Part shown: one piece after another, positions 1 to 5,470 of the stretch
Layout: every line of letters starts with the position of its first letter
Numbering within the stretch: position 1 is the stretch's first letter
Assembly (NCBI GenBank): GCA_023134935.1
Contig: JAGLUD010000464.1
Location: forward strand, 1 to 5,470
Origin: Paracoccaceae bacterium
GTDB taxonomy: Bacteria > Pseudomonadota > Alphaproteobacteria > Rhodobacterales > Rhodobacteraceae
Reading direction: 5' to 3'
Length of the DNA: 5,470 bases
Program-made: the position numbers and the translations under genes
The notes under the pieces: generated by a model
Told to the model about the DNA's origin: nothing
Databases searched by the model: none
Seen by the model: the letters and a program-made list of their open reading frames with translations, nothing else

Positions 1-430
1 AATCAATCAACCCAGGGACGCTCACGCGGCCTATGCGGTCTTCGACATTGATTTCCATCTCGATGGGGGCAAATACCGGATCGTGAACCGTGGTCATGGT
101 TGATGCAAATACCGAAAACATTGTGGCCATCGGTGTTGTGTCCTGGCCTGTCATGATTTTCAGTATCGCTTCTTTTTGTGCGTCAGTAGCCGCTTCATCA
201 ACGATCGCTTCGACGGATCCGTTGCCCTCGTGAATTGCGCCGGGCCAAGACAGGATAGCGATGGCTTTGACACCCGCCATGTCCGTATCGCCGAAATACC
301 CTTCGGATACTATGAAACTGGCAATGCCTTGGCAGTCACCATGTGTTGGCAGCGCGTTAAATTGGCAAGGGCAGCCATAGGCGCAATTGCAATTAACGAA
401 TTCTTTCATTTTCAGTTCCCAGGGGGTCAT
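1..430 (-). CDS. DUF1326 domain protein (C-terminal part beyond window)
   Basis: This partial gene starts at ATG 430 and runs off the left edge with 143 codons visible and no stop. The start is set by an AGGAG seven bases upstream. The N-terminus carries W4 and then NCNCAYGCPCQF (residues 13-24), followed by P28, G31 and C33. This CNC-x3-CPC pattern, and PGL near the visible end, are what I know as the DUF1326 signature. The family is usually about 200 residues, so perhaps a third is missing. There is no signal peptide or membrane segment. Cys14, 16, 20, 22 and 33 suggest metal or thiol chemistry, but the family has no established biochemical role that I know of. DUF1326 genes often sit beside a DUF2182 membrane protein, which would then lie just left of the window. 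The 61-bp gap from the fusion gene, same strand, suggests cotranscription. Confidence 0.85.
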   Translation of the reverse strand, partial: MTPWELKMKEFVNCNCAYGCPCQFNALPTHGDCQGIASFIVSEGYFGDTDMAGVKAIAILSWPGAIHEGNGSVEAIVDEAATDAQKEAILKIMTGQDTTPMATMFSVFASTMTTVHDPVFAPIEMEINVEDRIGRVSVPGLID

Positions 431-491
431 AATCATTCTCCTTTTGGTTGGTTAAATTAGTCTCCGTTTATTTTGGTTGCAGTTGCTCGAC

Positions 492-1715
492 TCACAACAG
501 GTCAACCAGCATCTTTGCTGCGCGTGCAGCACCGTCAGATTCGACGGGTCGAAAGGTATTAGGGTTTGACAATTCTTCCACCATCGCCTGTGCGATGCTG
601 TCAGGATTGCATTCATCGTAAATCATTTTGCGCCCGGCGTTGTAGCGGTCCAATCGCTGTGCCACATGGAAATTCTGCTCAAAGTGATTTTTGAGCGGGA
701 AATACAAAAACGGTGTTCCTGCGGCAACCAATTCCATCGACGTGGTTAACCCGCCTTGCACCAAGGCTAGATCACAGGCTGCTAGATGATGGTCAAGGTT
801 GGGCACAAAGGCGTGGGCCTCTACCCCGACAGGCAGGTCGAATGCGGCCGGGTCCAGACGGGGGCCCATGACAACAATCATCCGCAGTTCAGGGATCCTA
901 GCCTTGGCAGCAGGATATGCCGCCAGAATTCGGCGGATCAGGTTACCACCGACCCCCGAGCCACCAACGGTTACGATACAGATCTTTTCGCCGTCCTGAT
1001 ATCCAAAGTTATGACGCAGTTCTTCGCGCGAGCCGAATTCATCAGGGTGTTGTCCAATAATATATCCCGAAAAATCATAATGTTGTGGCACCCAGTCACG
1101 CATTTCCGGCAGGTCTTTACCAAAACTGTGGGGGATAATATCAACCGGATTTCCGACAAAAATGGCTCGATCACGAACAGTGGGGTTATTTTCGACATGG
1201 CCGATCATTTCGGCGTTGTAGTCGGTTGTCAGAAAGGCTTCCCGCGCGCCATTCTCCGGGATTGGCACCCAACCAACAAAATCTGTAAACCAAGCTACTT
1301 GCGTTGTTTTCAATTCCGGATGCTCATGCCAGTAATGATCCACATCCCAAGCCTCGTCGGCGATCACCAGATCATAATCCTGCTGCTCTACCGTTTCTTG
1401 AAACACCATGAAATTCTTGACCAGAATTTCGTCCATGTTGCGGATCGCCATAAAGGCATTCAGATCATGTTCGCCAGATTGTTCCTCAAGATGGGCGCTC
1501 TCATTGGCCAGACGCACGCTGTCTGGATGCACCCGTTCATTATTGGCTTTTAGAAACCGGGTGACCGGGTCTTGCGCCAGCCAGTCGACCTGCATATCGG
1601 GGAAATGCTTGCGTAATTCACGGGTGATTGCAAGGTCACGTCGAGCATGGCCAAGCCCAATCGGTGAGGAAAGGTAGAGAACCTTTTTTGGGGCTCGTAT
1701 TCGCTTCTTACTCAT
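492..1715 (-). other. Possible internal start: glycosyltransferase domain alone
   Basis: Within the fusion gene, Met303 (ATG 1715-1713) falls in the linker just before the glycosyltransferase domain and is preceded by AAAAGG (1729-1724) with an eight-base gap. Initiation here would give a free 407-residue glycosyltransferase, close to the normal length of stand-alone GT-B enzymes. The bases ATGA at this point are also what a former 4-base stop/start overlap would look like. It may be a working second start, a relic of two formerly separate genes, or chance; the sequence cannot decide. Confidence 0.35.
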
Positions 1716-2621
1716 ATCGGACACCTTTTCTTTTACATCATCTGGGTGCCAAGTACCCAAATTTTTGGCAAGGAAATCTCGCGTCATTGTGTTGATCTTA
1801 GGCGCTATGCGCGCGTGTGGATTGTGCCCCGCGTCCTTAATCAGTACCAACTCGCCACCGATAATCTCGGCTACAGCTTGCGAGGTCGTGATGGGGATCA
1901 CCCTGTCATCTTCGCCATGGATCAGCAGTGCCGGGCATTTGATCTTGGCGTAGGCATCCTTATTCATTATCGGACCTTTGGTCCTGGGCCCAACCATCGA
2001 CGCAATTAGGCTTTGCGGCGTGGTTTCAGCTGCCCACTCAACACAGTCTTCGATTTGTTTTGTTGAATGTGGTTCGGTAAACATCTCAGCCGAAAAGAAT
2101 TCCGTAAAATCCGGGAAATCCATATCCCAATACTGCCGGTTGTATTTTTCCCAGCCCTGATGATTTTGAAATTTGCGAACGAAATTGCGCGGTGGCCGAT
2201 GAACATGCGGCTTGGCCAGCGGTGAAACCGTGCCAATTGTGATAAAAGCTTCAACCCGAGCCGGATGATAGGCCGCAAGCGCCGCGCAAGTTAAACCAGC
2301 GCAGGAATGTCCAAACAACACCGTTTTTTCAACACCCAGTTCATCCATCACCGCCAACGTGTCATCCATGTAATTTCGAATGCCAAATTGTTCTTGGTCG
2401 ATGCAGTGATCCGACCTGCCGTTGCCGCGCGGGTCTTGGGTAATACAGCGGAAATGATCACTGAAATAGGGGATTTGCGCCTTATAGCCACGTGAATAGG
2501 TCAGTGGCCAAAAGGGCGGGATGAAGAAAATCGTATGTTCTCCTTGCCCATAGGATTCATAATAAATACTAACGCCATCGCGGTCAATTTTTCCGGTGAT
2601 TTCTGGCAAAACTGCTCGCAT
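492..2621 (-). CDS. Alpha/beta hydrolase - GT-B glycosyltransferase fusion
   Basis: A 709-residue, two-domain cytoplasmic protein. Residues 1-287 are an alpha/beta hydrolase: RDGV, YKAQIPYFSD, DPRGNG, nucleophile Ser106 in GHSCAG, acid Asp239 in GEDDRVIP and His266 in AGHNPHAR. Residues about 288-311 are a charged linker. Residues 312-709 are a GT-B glycosyltransferase resembling the GT28/GT1 group: GLGHARRD at 322-329 (His325 is the likely base), a glycine-rich GGSGVGG at 553-559, and a donor-site motif QGGLTTSMELVAAGTP at 622-637 followed by HFEQN at 646-650. It probably hydrolyses an ester, lactone or similar bond and transfers a sugar from a nucleotide donor; the substrate cannot be read. 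ATG 2621 is preferred over GTG 2624 because GGAGG lies seven bases before the ATG and the MRA-LP start matches the upstream paralogue. The start overlaps the upstream stop (TGATG). Confidence 0.92.
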   Translation of the reverse strand: MRAVLPEITGKIDRDGVSIYYESYGQGEHTIFFIPPFWPLTYSRGYKAQIPYFSDHFRCITQDPRGNGRSDHCIDQEQFGIRNYMDDTLAVMDELGVEKTVLFGHSCAGLTCAALAAYHPARVEAFITIGTVSPLAKPHVHRPPRNFVRKFQNHQGWEKYNRQYWDMDFPDFTEFFSAEMFTEPHSTKQIEDCVEWAAETTPQSLIASMVGPRTKGPIMNKDAYAKIKCPALLIHGEDDRVIPITTSQAVAEIIGGELVLIKDAGHNPHARIAPKINTMTRDFLAKNLGTWHPDDVKEKVSDMSKKRIRAPKKVLYLSSPIGLGHARRDLAITRELRKHFPDMQVDWLAQDPVTRFLKANNERVHPDSVRLANESAHLEEQSGEHDLNAFMAIRNMDEILVKNFMVFQETVEQQDYDLVIADEAWDVDHYWHEHPELKTTQVAWFTDFVGWVPIPENGAREAFLTTDYNAEMIGHVENNPTVRDRAIFVGNPVDIIPHSFGKDLPEMRDWVPQHYDFSGYIIGQHPDEFGSREELRHNFGYQDGEKICIVTVGGSGVGGNLIRRILAAYPAAKARIPELRMIVVMGPRLDPAAFDLPVGVEAHAFVPNLDHHLAACDLALVQGGLTTSMELVAAGTPFLYFPLKNHFEQNFHVAQRLDRYNAGRKMIYDECNPDSIAQAMVEELSNPNTFRPVESDGAARAAKMLVDLL

Positions 2622-3514
2622 CACGCTTCCTCCAGTGAGTGCGGTCGCGCAAAATGCCTTGCCAAGAAATCACGCATCAACAGGTTAAACTTTACAGGAT
2701 ATCGGGCATGAGGCGCATGGCCTGCCTGATCAAATATATGCAATTCACATCCCGTTAGTTCGGCCACCTTTTTCGATGCGGCCAGTGGTGCAATTGGGTC
2801 AAGCCGCCCATGCACCACCAACATTGGGGAGGTAACCCGTTGGTAGGCTTCCTTATCCAGCGCGTATTGCCCGGCATAGGGGGCAGCCATCGAAGCTGCC
2901 AGAATTTCGCCTGTGGTCCCCTCTGACCAGAGGCACACATCTTCACGCTGTTTTGTCGAATGTGGTTCAACAAAAACTTGTTCAGAAAAGAACGCCGCAA
3001 AATCTTCTAGGTTGGATTGCCAGTAGTTTCGGTTGTACTTTTCCCAACCCTTAGGGCTTTCTTTAACGGCGCTGTTGTAAACGTCTTCGCTGTTATGCTC
3101 AAAACGTTGAACAAGCGGCGTATGGGTGCCAACGGTCACAACTGCTTTCACGCGGTCGCTATGGTAGGCTGCCAGAATTGCACAGGTTGGGCCACTTTGC
3201 GAATAGCCAAATACAATTGCGGATTTCGTGTTCGTTGCATCAAGGATCGCCAGTGCATCGGCAACATATTGCCCTTGGCCATACGCCTCTGGATTGGTTG
3301 GCCTGTCGGATTTTCCATTGCCGCGTGGATCCCATGTAATACAACGATATTGGTCACTGAAATACGGTATTTGGGCCTTGTAGCTGCGCGAATGCACAAA
3401 CATCCATGTGGGGATAAACAGGATTGTCTCCGGTCCCTCCCCGTAGATTTCATAGTGCAGCTTGACCCCGTCTCGATCCACCACACCTTCATGATCCGGC
3501 AAAGCGGCACGCAT
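2621..3514 (-). CDS. Alpha/beta hydrolase
   Basis: A 297-residue alpha/beta-fold hydrolase with no signal peptide, so probably cytoplasmic. The triad can be read: Ser105 in GYSQSG (GxSxS rather than the usual GxSxG), Asp239 in HGRLDPIAP and His266 in AGHAPHAR. The usual HG oxyanion-hole motif after strand 3 is replaced by FIPTW, followed by SRSYKAQIPYFSD and DPRGNG. The same replacement occurs in the hydrolase half of the next gene, which is about 45% identical by hand alignment and shares GWEKYNR and EPHSTKQ in the cap region, so the two are tandem duplicates. Start ATG 3514 overlaps the tetR stop by one base (TAATG) and follows a GGGGGG stretch with a six-base gap; the stop overlaps the next start (TGATG). 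Family members hydrolyse esters, lactones, epoxides or C-C bonds; the substrate is unknown. Confidence 0.93.
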   Translation of the reverse strand: MRAALPDHEGVVDRDGVKLHYEIYGEGPETILFIPTWMFVHSRSYKAQIPYFSDQYRCITWDPRGNGKSDRPTNPEAYGQGQYVADALAILDATNTKSAIVFGYSQSGPTCAILAAYHSDRVKAVVTVGTHTPLVQRFEHNSEDVYNSAVKESPKGWEKYNRNYWQSNLEDFAAFFSEQVFVEPHSTKQREDVCLWSEGTTGEILAASMAAPYAGQYALDKEAYQRVTSPMLVVHGRLDPIAPLAASKKVAELTGCELHIFDQAGHAPHARYPVKFNLLMRDFLARHFARPHSLEEA

Positions 3515-4137
3515 TATGTACCCCCCGTATCTGCCTGAGTTTCAAGCAACCGAATCCCCTTGCCAAGACGGCGCAATGCACGGCGGACAGGTCTGAGTTC
3601 ATCCTCGCATTCGAGCAGAATAAGCGCTTCCGCTCCGACAAAGAGCGAGCCAATCAATGCGGCTAAGTCTTCTGGTTCAAACGGCCCCAGTGATCCGTAA
3701 GTTTTGGCAAACTCTTCGGCCAGCTGGATATGCAGGTCGCGCCAAAGCGAAAAGCCGTCGCGCAATAAATTCCGAACATCCTCATTGGCATAGCCCACTG
3801 CCATTAACTCTTGCAGGACCCGCACATAACCTGATTCAATATCCGCATCCAGATAGTCACAGGCCACTTCCCACTTTGTCGAAAGCGAAATGTTTGGGTC
3901 AATAAACAGGTTACTTTGCCGCTCGATTAACTGGTCTGTCATATAGGTATAAAGCGCCAGAACGATGCCGTCTTTTGACCCAAAGTGATAACGAATCTGG
4001 CTCATCTGTGTATTGGCAGCCGTTGCAATAGCCCGTGTCGACAAGCCCGAAAACCCCTCAGCCAACAAGACCGTCTTTGCTGCCTCCAAAAGCGCTACTT
4101 TGGTCGTATTTGGTTGTGATGTTATCTGCTGTTCCAT
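3514..4137 (-). CDS. TetR/AcrR-family transcriptional regulator
   Basis: A 207-residue protein of normal TetR length. The N-terminal DNA-binding domain (about residues 11-58) shows the family pattern: helix 1 LLEAAKTVLLAEGF, helix 2 around STRAIATAA (33-41), recognition helix QMSQIRYHF (44-52), then GSKDGIVLAL. Residues 60-207 form a helical ligand-binding domain too divergent to name a ligand. It is the first gene of the operon, and its stop TAA shares a base with the start of the hydrolase gene, so it is probably cotranscribed and coupled. The 20-bp palindrome inside its own promoter strongly suggests autorepression, relieved by a small molecule that is likely a substrate, or related to one, of the downstream enzymes. 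ATG 4137 has a GAGG four bases upstream and the ORF ends at 3514. Confidence 0.94.
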   Translation of the reverse strand: MEQQITSQPNTTKVALLEAAKTVLLAEGFSGLSTRAIATAANTQMSQIRYHFGSKDGIVLALYTYMTDQLIERQSNLFIDPNISLSTKWEVACDYLDADIESGYVRVLQELMAVGYANEDVRNLLRDGFSLWRDLHIQLAEEFAKTYGSLGPFEPEDLAALIGSLFVGAEALILLECEDELRPVRRALRRLGKGIRLLETQADTGGT

Positions 4138-4166
4138 GTCGCCTCGTTCTCATGTGTTAAGTTCAA

Positions 4167-4195
4167 AATATAATTCATTCGAACGAATTAGTCAA
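4167..4195 (-). promoter_or_regulatory. sigma70-type promoter of the tetR-hydrolase-GT operon
   Basis: Read on the minus strand, the -35 box is TTGACT (4195-4190), the spacer is exactly 17 bp and the -10 box is TATATT (4172-4167). This places the transcription start near 4160, about 23 bases ahead of the tetR ATG. Match and spacing are close to the sigma70 consensus. It is the only convincing promoter seen for the minus-strand operon. Confidence 0.75.
4171..4190. promoter_or_regulatory. Palindromic operator, probably bound by the adjacent TetR regulator
   Basis: The 20-bp sequence TAATTCATTCGAACGAATTA is an inverted repeat centred between 4180 and 4181, with nine of ten base pairs matching (only the A/C pair at positions 7 and 14 breaks symmetry). 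It fills the whole spacer between the -35 and -10 boxes and touches both, so a bound dimer would block RNA polymerase. Length, symmetry and position are typical of TetR-family operators. I saw no second full copy elsewhere in the window. Confidence 0.8.
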
Positions 4196-4259
4196 CGAGC
4201 GTAATCTACCGTGAAGAATAATGGCCTTGTGCTTTTGGGGATTTTGGGAAATTCAATCG

Positions 4260-4278
4260 GCTTGCCGTTCATGCAAGC
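4260..4278. repeat. Short inverted repeat (hairpin) in the divergent intergenic region
   Basis: GCTTGC and GCAAGC form a perfect 6-bp stem around a 7-base loop. No T-tract follows on either strand, so it does not look like an intrinsic terminator. Together with the next hairpin 10 bases away it could be a small structured element or repeat remnant; function unknown. Confidence 0.4.
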
Positions 4279-4288
4279 GGACGCGATA

Positions 4289-4304
4289 GCTCTCAAACGA
4301 GAGC
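4289..4304. repeat. Second short hairpin in the divergent intergenic region
   Basis: GCTCTC and GAGAGC form a perfect 6-bp stem with a 4-base AAAC loop. Like its neighbour at 4260-4278 it lacks a T-tract. The stretch 4205-4384 otherwise shows no gene of convincing length, promoter or RNA family that I recognise. Confidence 0.4.
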
Positions 4305-4385
4305 GGCTACAAAGCGCGACACACGATCATTACAACGGGTGTGGAGGTAGTTTGTTGTTGCTGGCGGCTCCATGACCCCGCCGAT

Positions 4386-4410
4386 TGACACGTAAAACCA
4401 AGATATGTCA
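4386..4410. promoter_or_regulatory. Inverted repeat TGACA-N15-TGTCA upstream of the plus-strand hydrolase
   Basis: TGACA (4386-4390) and TGTCA (4406-4410) are a perfect 5-bp inverted repeat separated by 15 bp, ending 24 bp before the chosen start of the divergent gene. TTGACA at 4385-4390 also equals the sigma70 -35 consensus, but the bases 16-18 bp downstream (around TCACCT) make a poor -10 box. It may be an activator-dependent promoter or a regulator site; a 5-bp arm can also arise by chance. Confidence 0.25.
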
Positions 4411-4434
4411 CCTTGTCTGCTTTTAGGGGGGATA

Positions 4435-5250
4435 ATGCCCACTGTTTATGTCGATGGCGAAAAACTGCATTTCTTTGAATCCGGAAATGGAACGCCCGTC
4501 ATATTTGTGCACGGGAGTTGTGGAGGCGGTGGCCAATGGGGCGGCCTTTCCAGAGAACTAAGCGATAATTTTCGATGCATCAGCCTTGACCTGTTTGGCT
4601 CTGGGAAAAGTGAAACTTGGCCTCTCGAAAGAGAATGGACAAACCGAGACGATGAAAGGGCCATTAACGCAGTTCTTGATCATCTCGGTGTGCCTGCCCA
4701 TCTTGTTGCCCATTCAGGAGGCGGCCATTTCTCATACCCATCCATAAAGAACAGGCGCGACCAAATACTCAGCCTCACGCTGTTTGAACCCGCCTATTTC
4801 CATATTCTTCGACAGGAGAGCAATCCTCTTTTCGCTGAACCTACAGCAATGGCAAACGATTACCGTGCGGCCATTGACGACAAAAATCTGGATCAAGCGA
4901 TGGCAAGTTTTGTTGACGTTTGGGCCAAGAAAAAAGGGGTTTGGGCGAGTTTGCCAGATACAGTAAAAGACATGATGAAACTGGGCTCCAACCGGCTTTA
5001 TCACGAGTGGGTGTCTCCTTGGTTTGAGGAACCTACGCGGCATGATCTGGCGGCATTGAATTTGCCGGTCCTTCTTTTTAAAGGCACCGAAACGCTACCG
5101 TCGATGCATCGTGTTTGTGAGATTATGCAGGATTCATTGCCGAATTGCCGTTATATTGAAATCGACGGAGCGGGGCATATGAGCCCCTTCACCCACGCCA
5201 AAGTAGCCTTGCCTGAGATGATCGAGTTTCTTTCGGCAATCAAAAAGTGA
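4435..5250 (+). CDS. Alpha/beta hydrolase, divergent from the operon
   Basis: A 271-residue alpha/beta hydrolase of a different subfamily from the two in the operon. It keeps the classic oxyanion motif FVHGSCGGG (residues 24-32), DLFGSGKS (52-59), nucleophile Ser94 in AHSGGG (Ala in place of the first Gly of GxSxG), LFEPA (116-120) and catalytic His248 in GAGHMSPFTH. The expected Asp after strand 7 is missing: the site reads KGTETLP, so Glu219 or a residue such as Glu118 may serve as the acid. Start ATG 4435 is chosen because AGGGGG sits just upstream and the domain begins at once (MPTVYVDGEKLHF); an in-frame ATG at 4405 would add ten residues and lacks a good ribosome site. It is transcribed away from the operon, so a common role is possible but unproven. 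Substrate unknown. Confidence 0.9.
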   Translation: MPTVYVDGEKLHFFESGNGTPVIFVHGSCGGGGQWGGLSRELSDNFRCISLDLFGSGKSETWPLEREWTNRDDERAINAVLDHLGVPAHLVAHSGGGHFSYPSIKNRRDQILSLTLFEPAYFHILRQESNPLFAEPTAMANDYRAAIDDKNLDQAMASFVDVWAKKKGVWASLPDTVKDMMKLGSNRLYHEWVSPWFEEPTRHDLAALNLPVLLFKGTETLPSMHRVCEIMQDSLPNCRYIEIDGAGHMSPFTHAKVALPEMIEFLSAIKK

Positions 5251-5374
5251 ACTTCAAACTTAACGCCCCGATGTGAGTGGTCGGAGGGTTCACCATCAGT
5301 CGAGATCAACAATTCTTGAAACAAAAACGAAGTTCGGCTTTGTCCACTCTACCGTCGTTCCTGCCTTCAAAATG

Positions 5375-5451
5375 CTGCGCAGTGCACCAACGGCGGCTTT
5401 CTAAAAGCTGCAGTGTAGCACCATAGGTGCCCTTGAACGGCAGCTAAGGGC
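5375..5451. repeat. Cluster of short inverted repeats downstream of the last gene
   Basis: In 77 bases there are four self-complementary units: CTGCGCAG (5375-5382), an 8-bp stem with one G-T pair and a CTA loop (5393-5411), GCACC-ATA-GGTGC (5418-5430), and GCCCTT/AAGGGC around an 11-base loop (5429-5451). None is followed by a clear T-tract. This density suggests a structured RNA, a REP-like element or the edge of a mobile element. The rest of 5251-5470 has no open frame I would call a gene. Confidence 0.4.
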
Positions 5452-5470
5452 CTATTCTGTTGAAAAACTC

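Noticed and set aside
176..460. Plus-strand open frame of 94 codons
   Set aside because: It lies opposite the DUF1326 gene, whose minus-strand reading has the NCNC/CPC signature and a proper AGGAG start.
431..491. Possible terminator between the fusion gene and the DUF1326 gene
   Set aside because: I found no stem-loop followed by a T-tract there, only the ribosome site for the downstream gene.
786..1553. A long plus-strand open frame (255 codons) opposite the fusion gene
   Set aside because: It is antisense to the glycosyltransferase domain, which carries clear family motifs on the minus strand. The plus-strand product has no recognisable domain and no good ribosome site.
3017..3538. Plus-strand open frame of 173 codons
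   Set aside because: It is a shadow of the stand-alone hydrolase gene; the product lacks any recognisable domain.
4250..4259. AATTCAATCG, which matches one arm of the TetR palindrome at 9 of 10 positions
   Set aside because: The second arm is absent and no promoter box lies nearby, so a lone AT-rich half-site is likely chance.
4405..4434. Upstream ATG 4405 as the start of the plus-strand hydrolase
   Set aside because: It lacks a Shine-Dalgarno and adds ten residues unlike the family start, while ATG 4435 has AGGGGG just upstream.
1..5470. tRNA, rRNA, CRISPR array or complete insertion sequence
   Set aside because: No cloverleaf, rRNA signature, regularly spaced repeats or transposase frame was seen on either strand.

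Overview
The window looks like chromosomal DNA from a Gram-negative bacterium of roughly balanced base composition. Shine-Dalgarno-led starts, a sigma70-type promoter and the gene families suggest a proteobacterium, perhaps a marine alphaproteobacterium of the roseobacter type. That placement is inference only: there is no rRNA or marker gene here.

Layout. Positions 1-4137 are a compact minus-strand operon, read from right to left: a TetR/AcrR-type regulator (4137-3514), an alpha/beta hydrolase (3514-2621), a 709-residue protein in which a second copy of that hydrolase is fused to a GT-B glycosyltransferase (2621-492), and, after a 61-bp gap, a DUF1326-type cysteine-motif protein (430-1) cut by the window edge. 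The first three genes overlap by one base at each junction (TAATG, then TGATG), so translation is probably coupled. Upstream of tetR is a well-formed promoter (TTGACT - 17 bp - TATATT). Its spacer is filled exactly by a 20-bp near-perfect palindrome, the expected layout for an autorepressing TetR operator.

The 4138-4434 gap holds this promoter/operator, two short hairpins and an inverted repeat ahead of a divergent plus-strand gene, an unrelated alpha/beta hydrolase (4435-5250). From 5251 to the end I see no gene. Positions 5375-5451 contain a run of closely spaced inverted repeats and the last 14 bases resemble an insertion-sequence end, so this may be a repeat or a mobile-element edge.

Working model (inference): a small molecule releases the TetR repressor and induces two related hydrolases and a sugar transferase that hydrolyse and glycosylate the same compound or class of compounds, for detoxification or for tailoring or inactivating a signal or antibiotic. 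The hydrolase duplication, the hydrolase-glycosyltransferase fusion with a possible leftover start codon at its junction, and the link to DUF1326 are the most unusual points.
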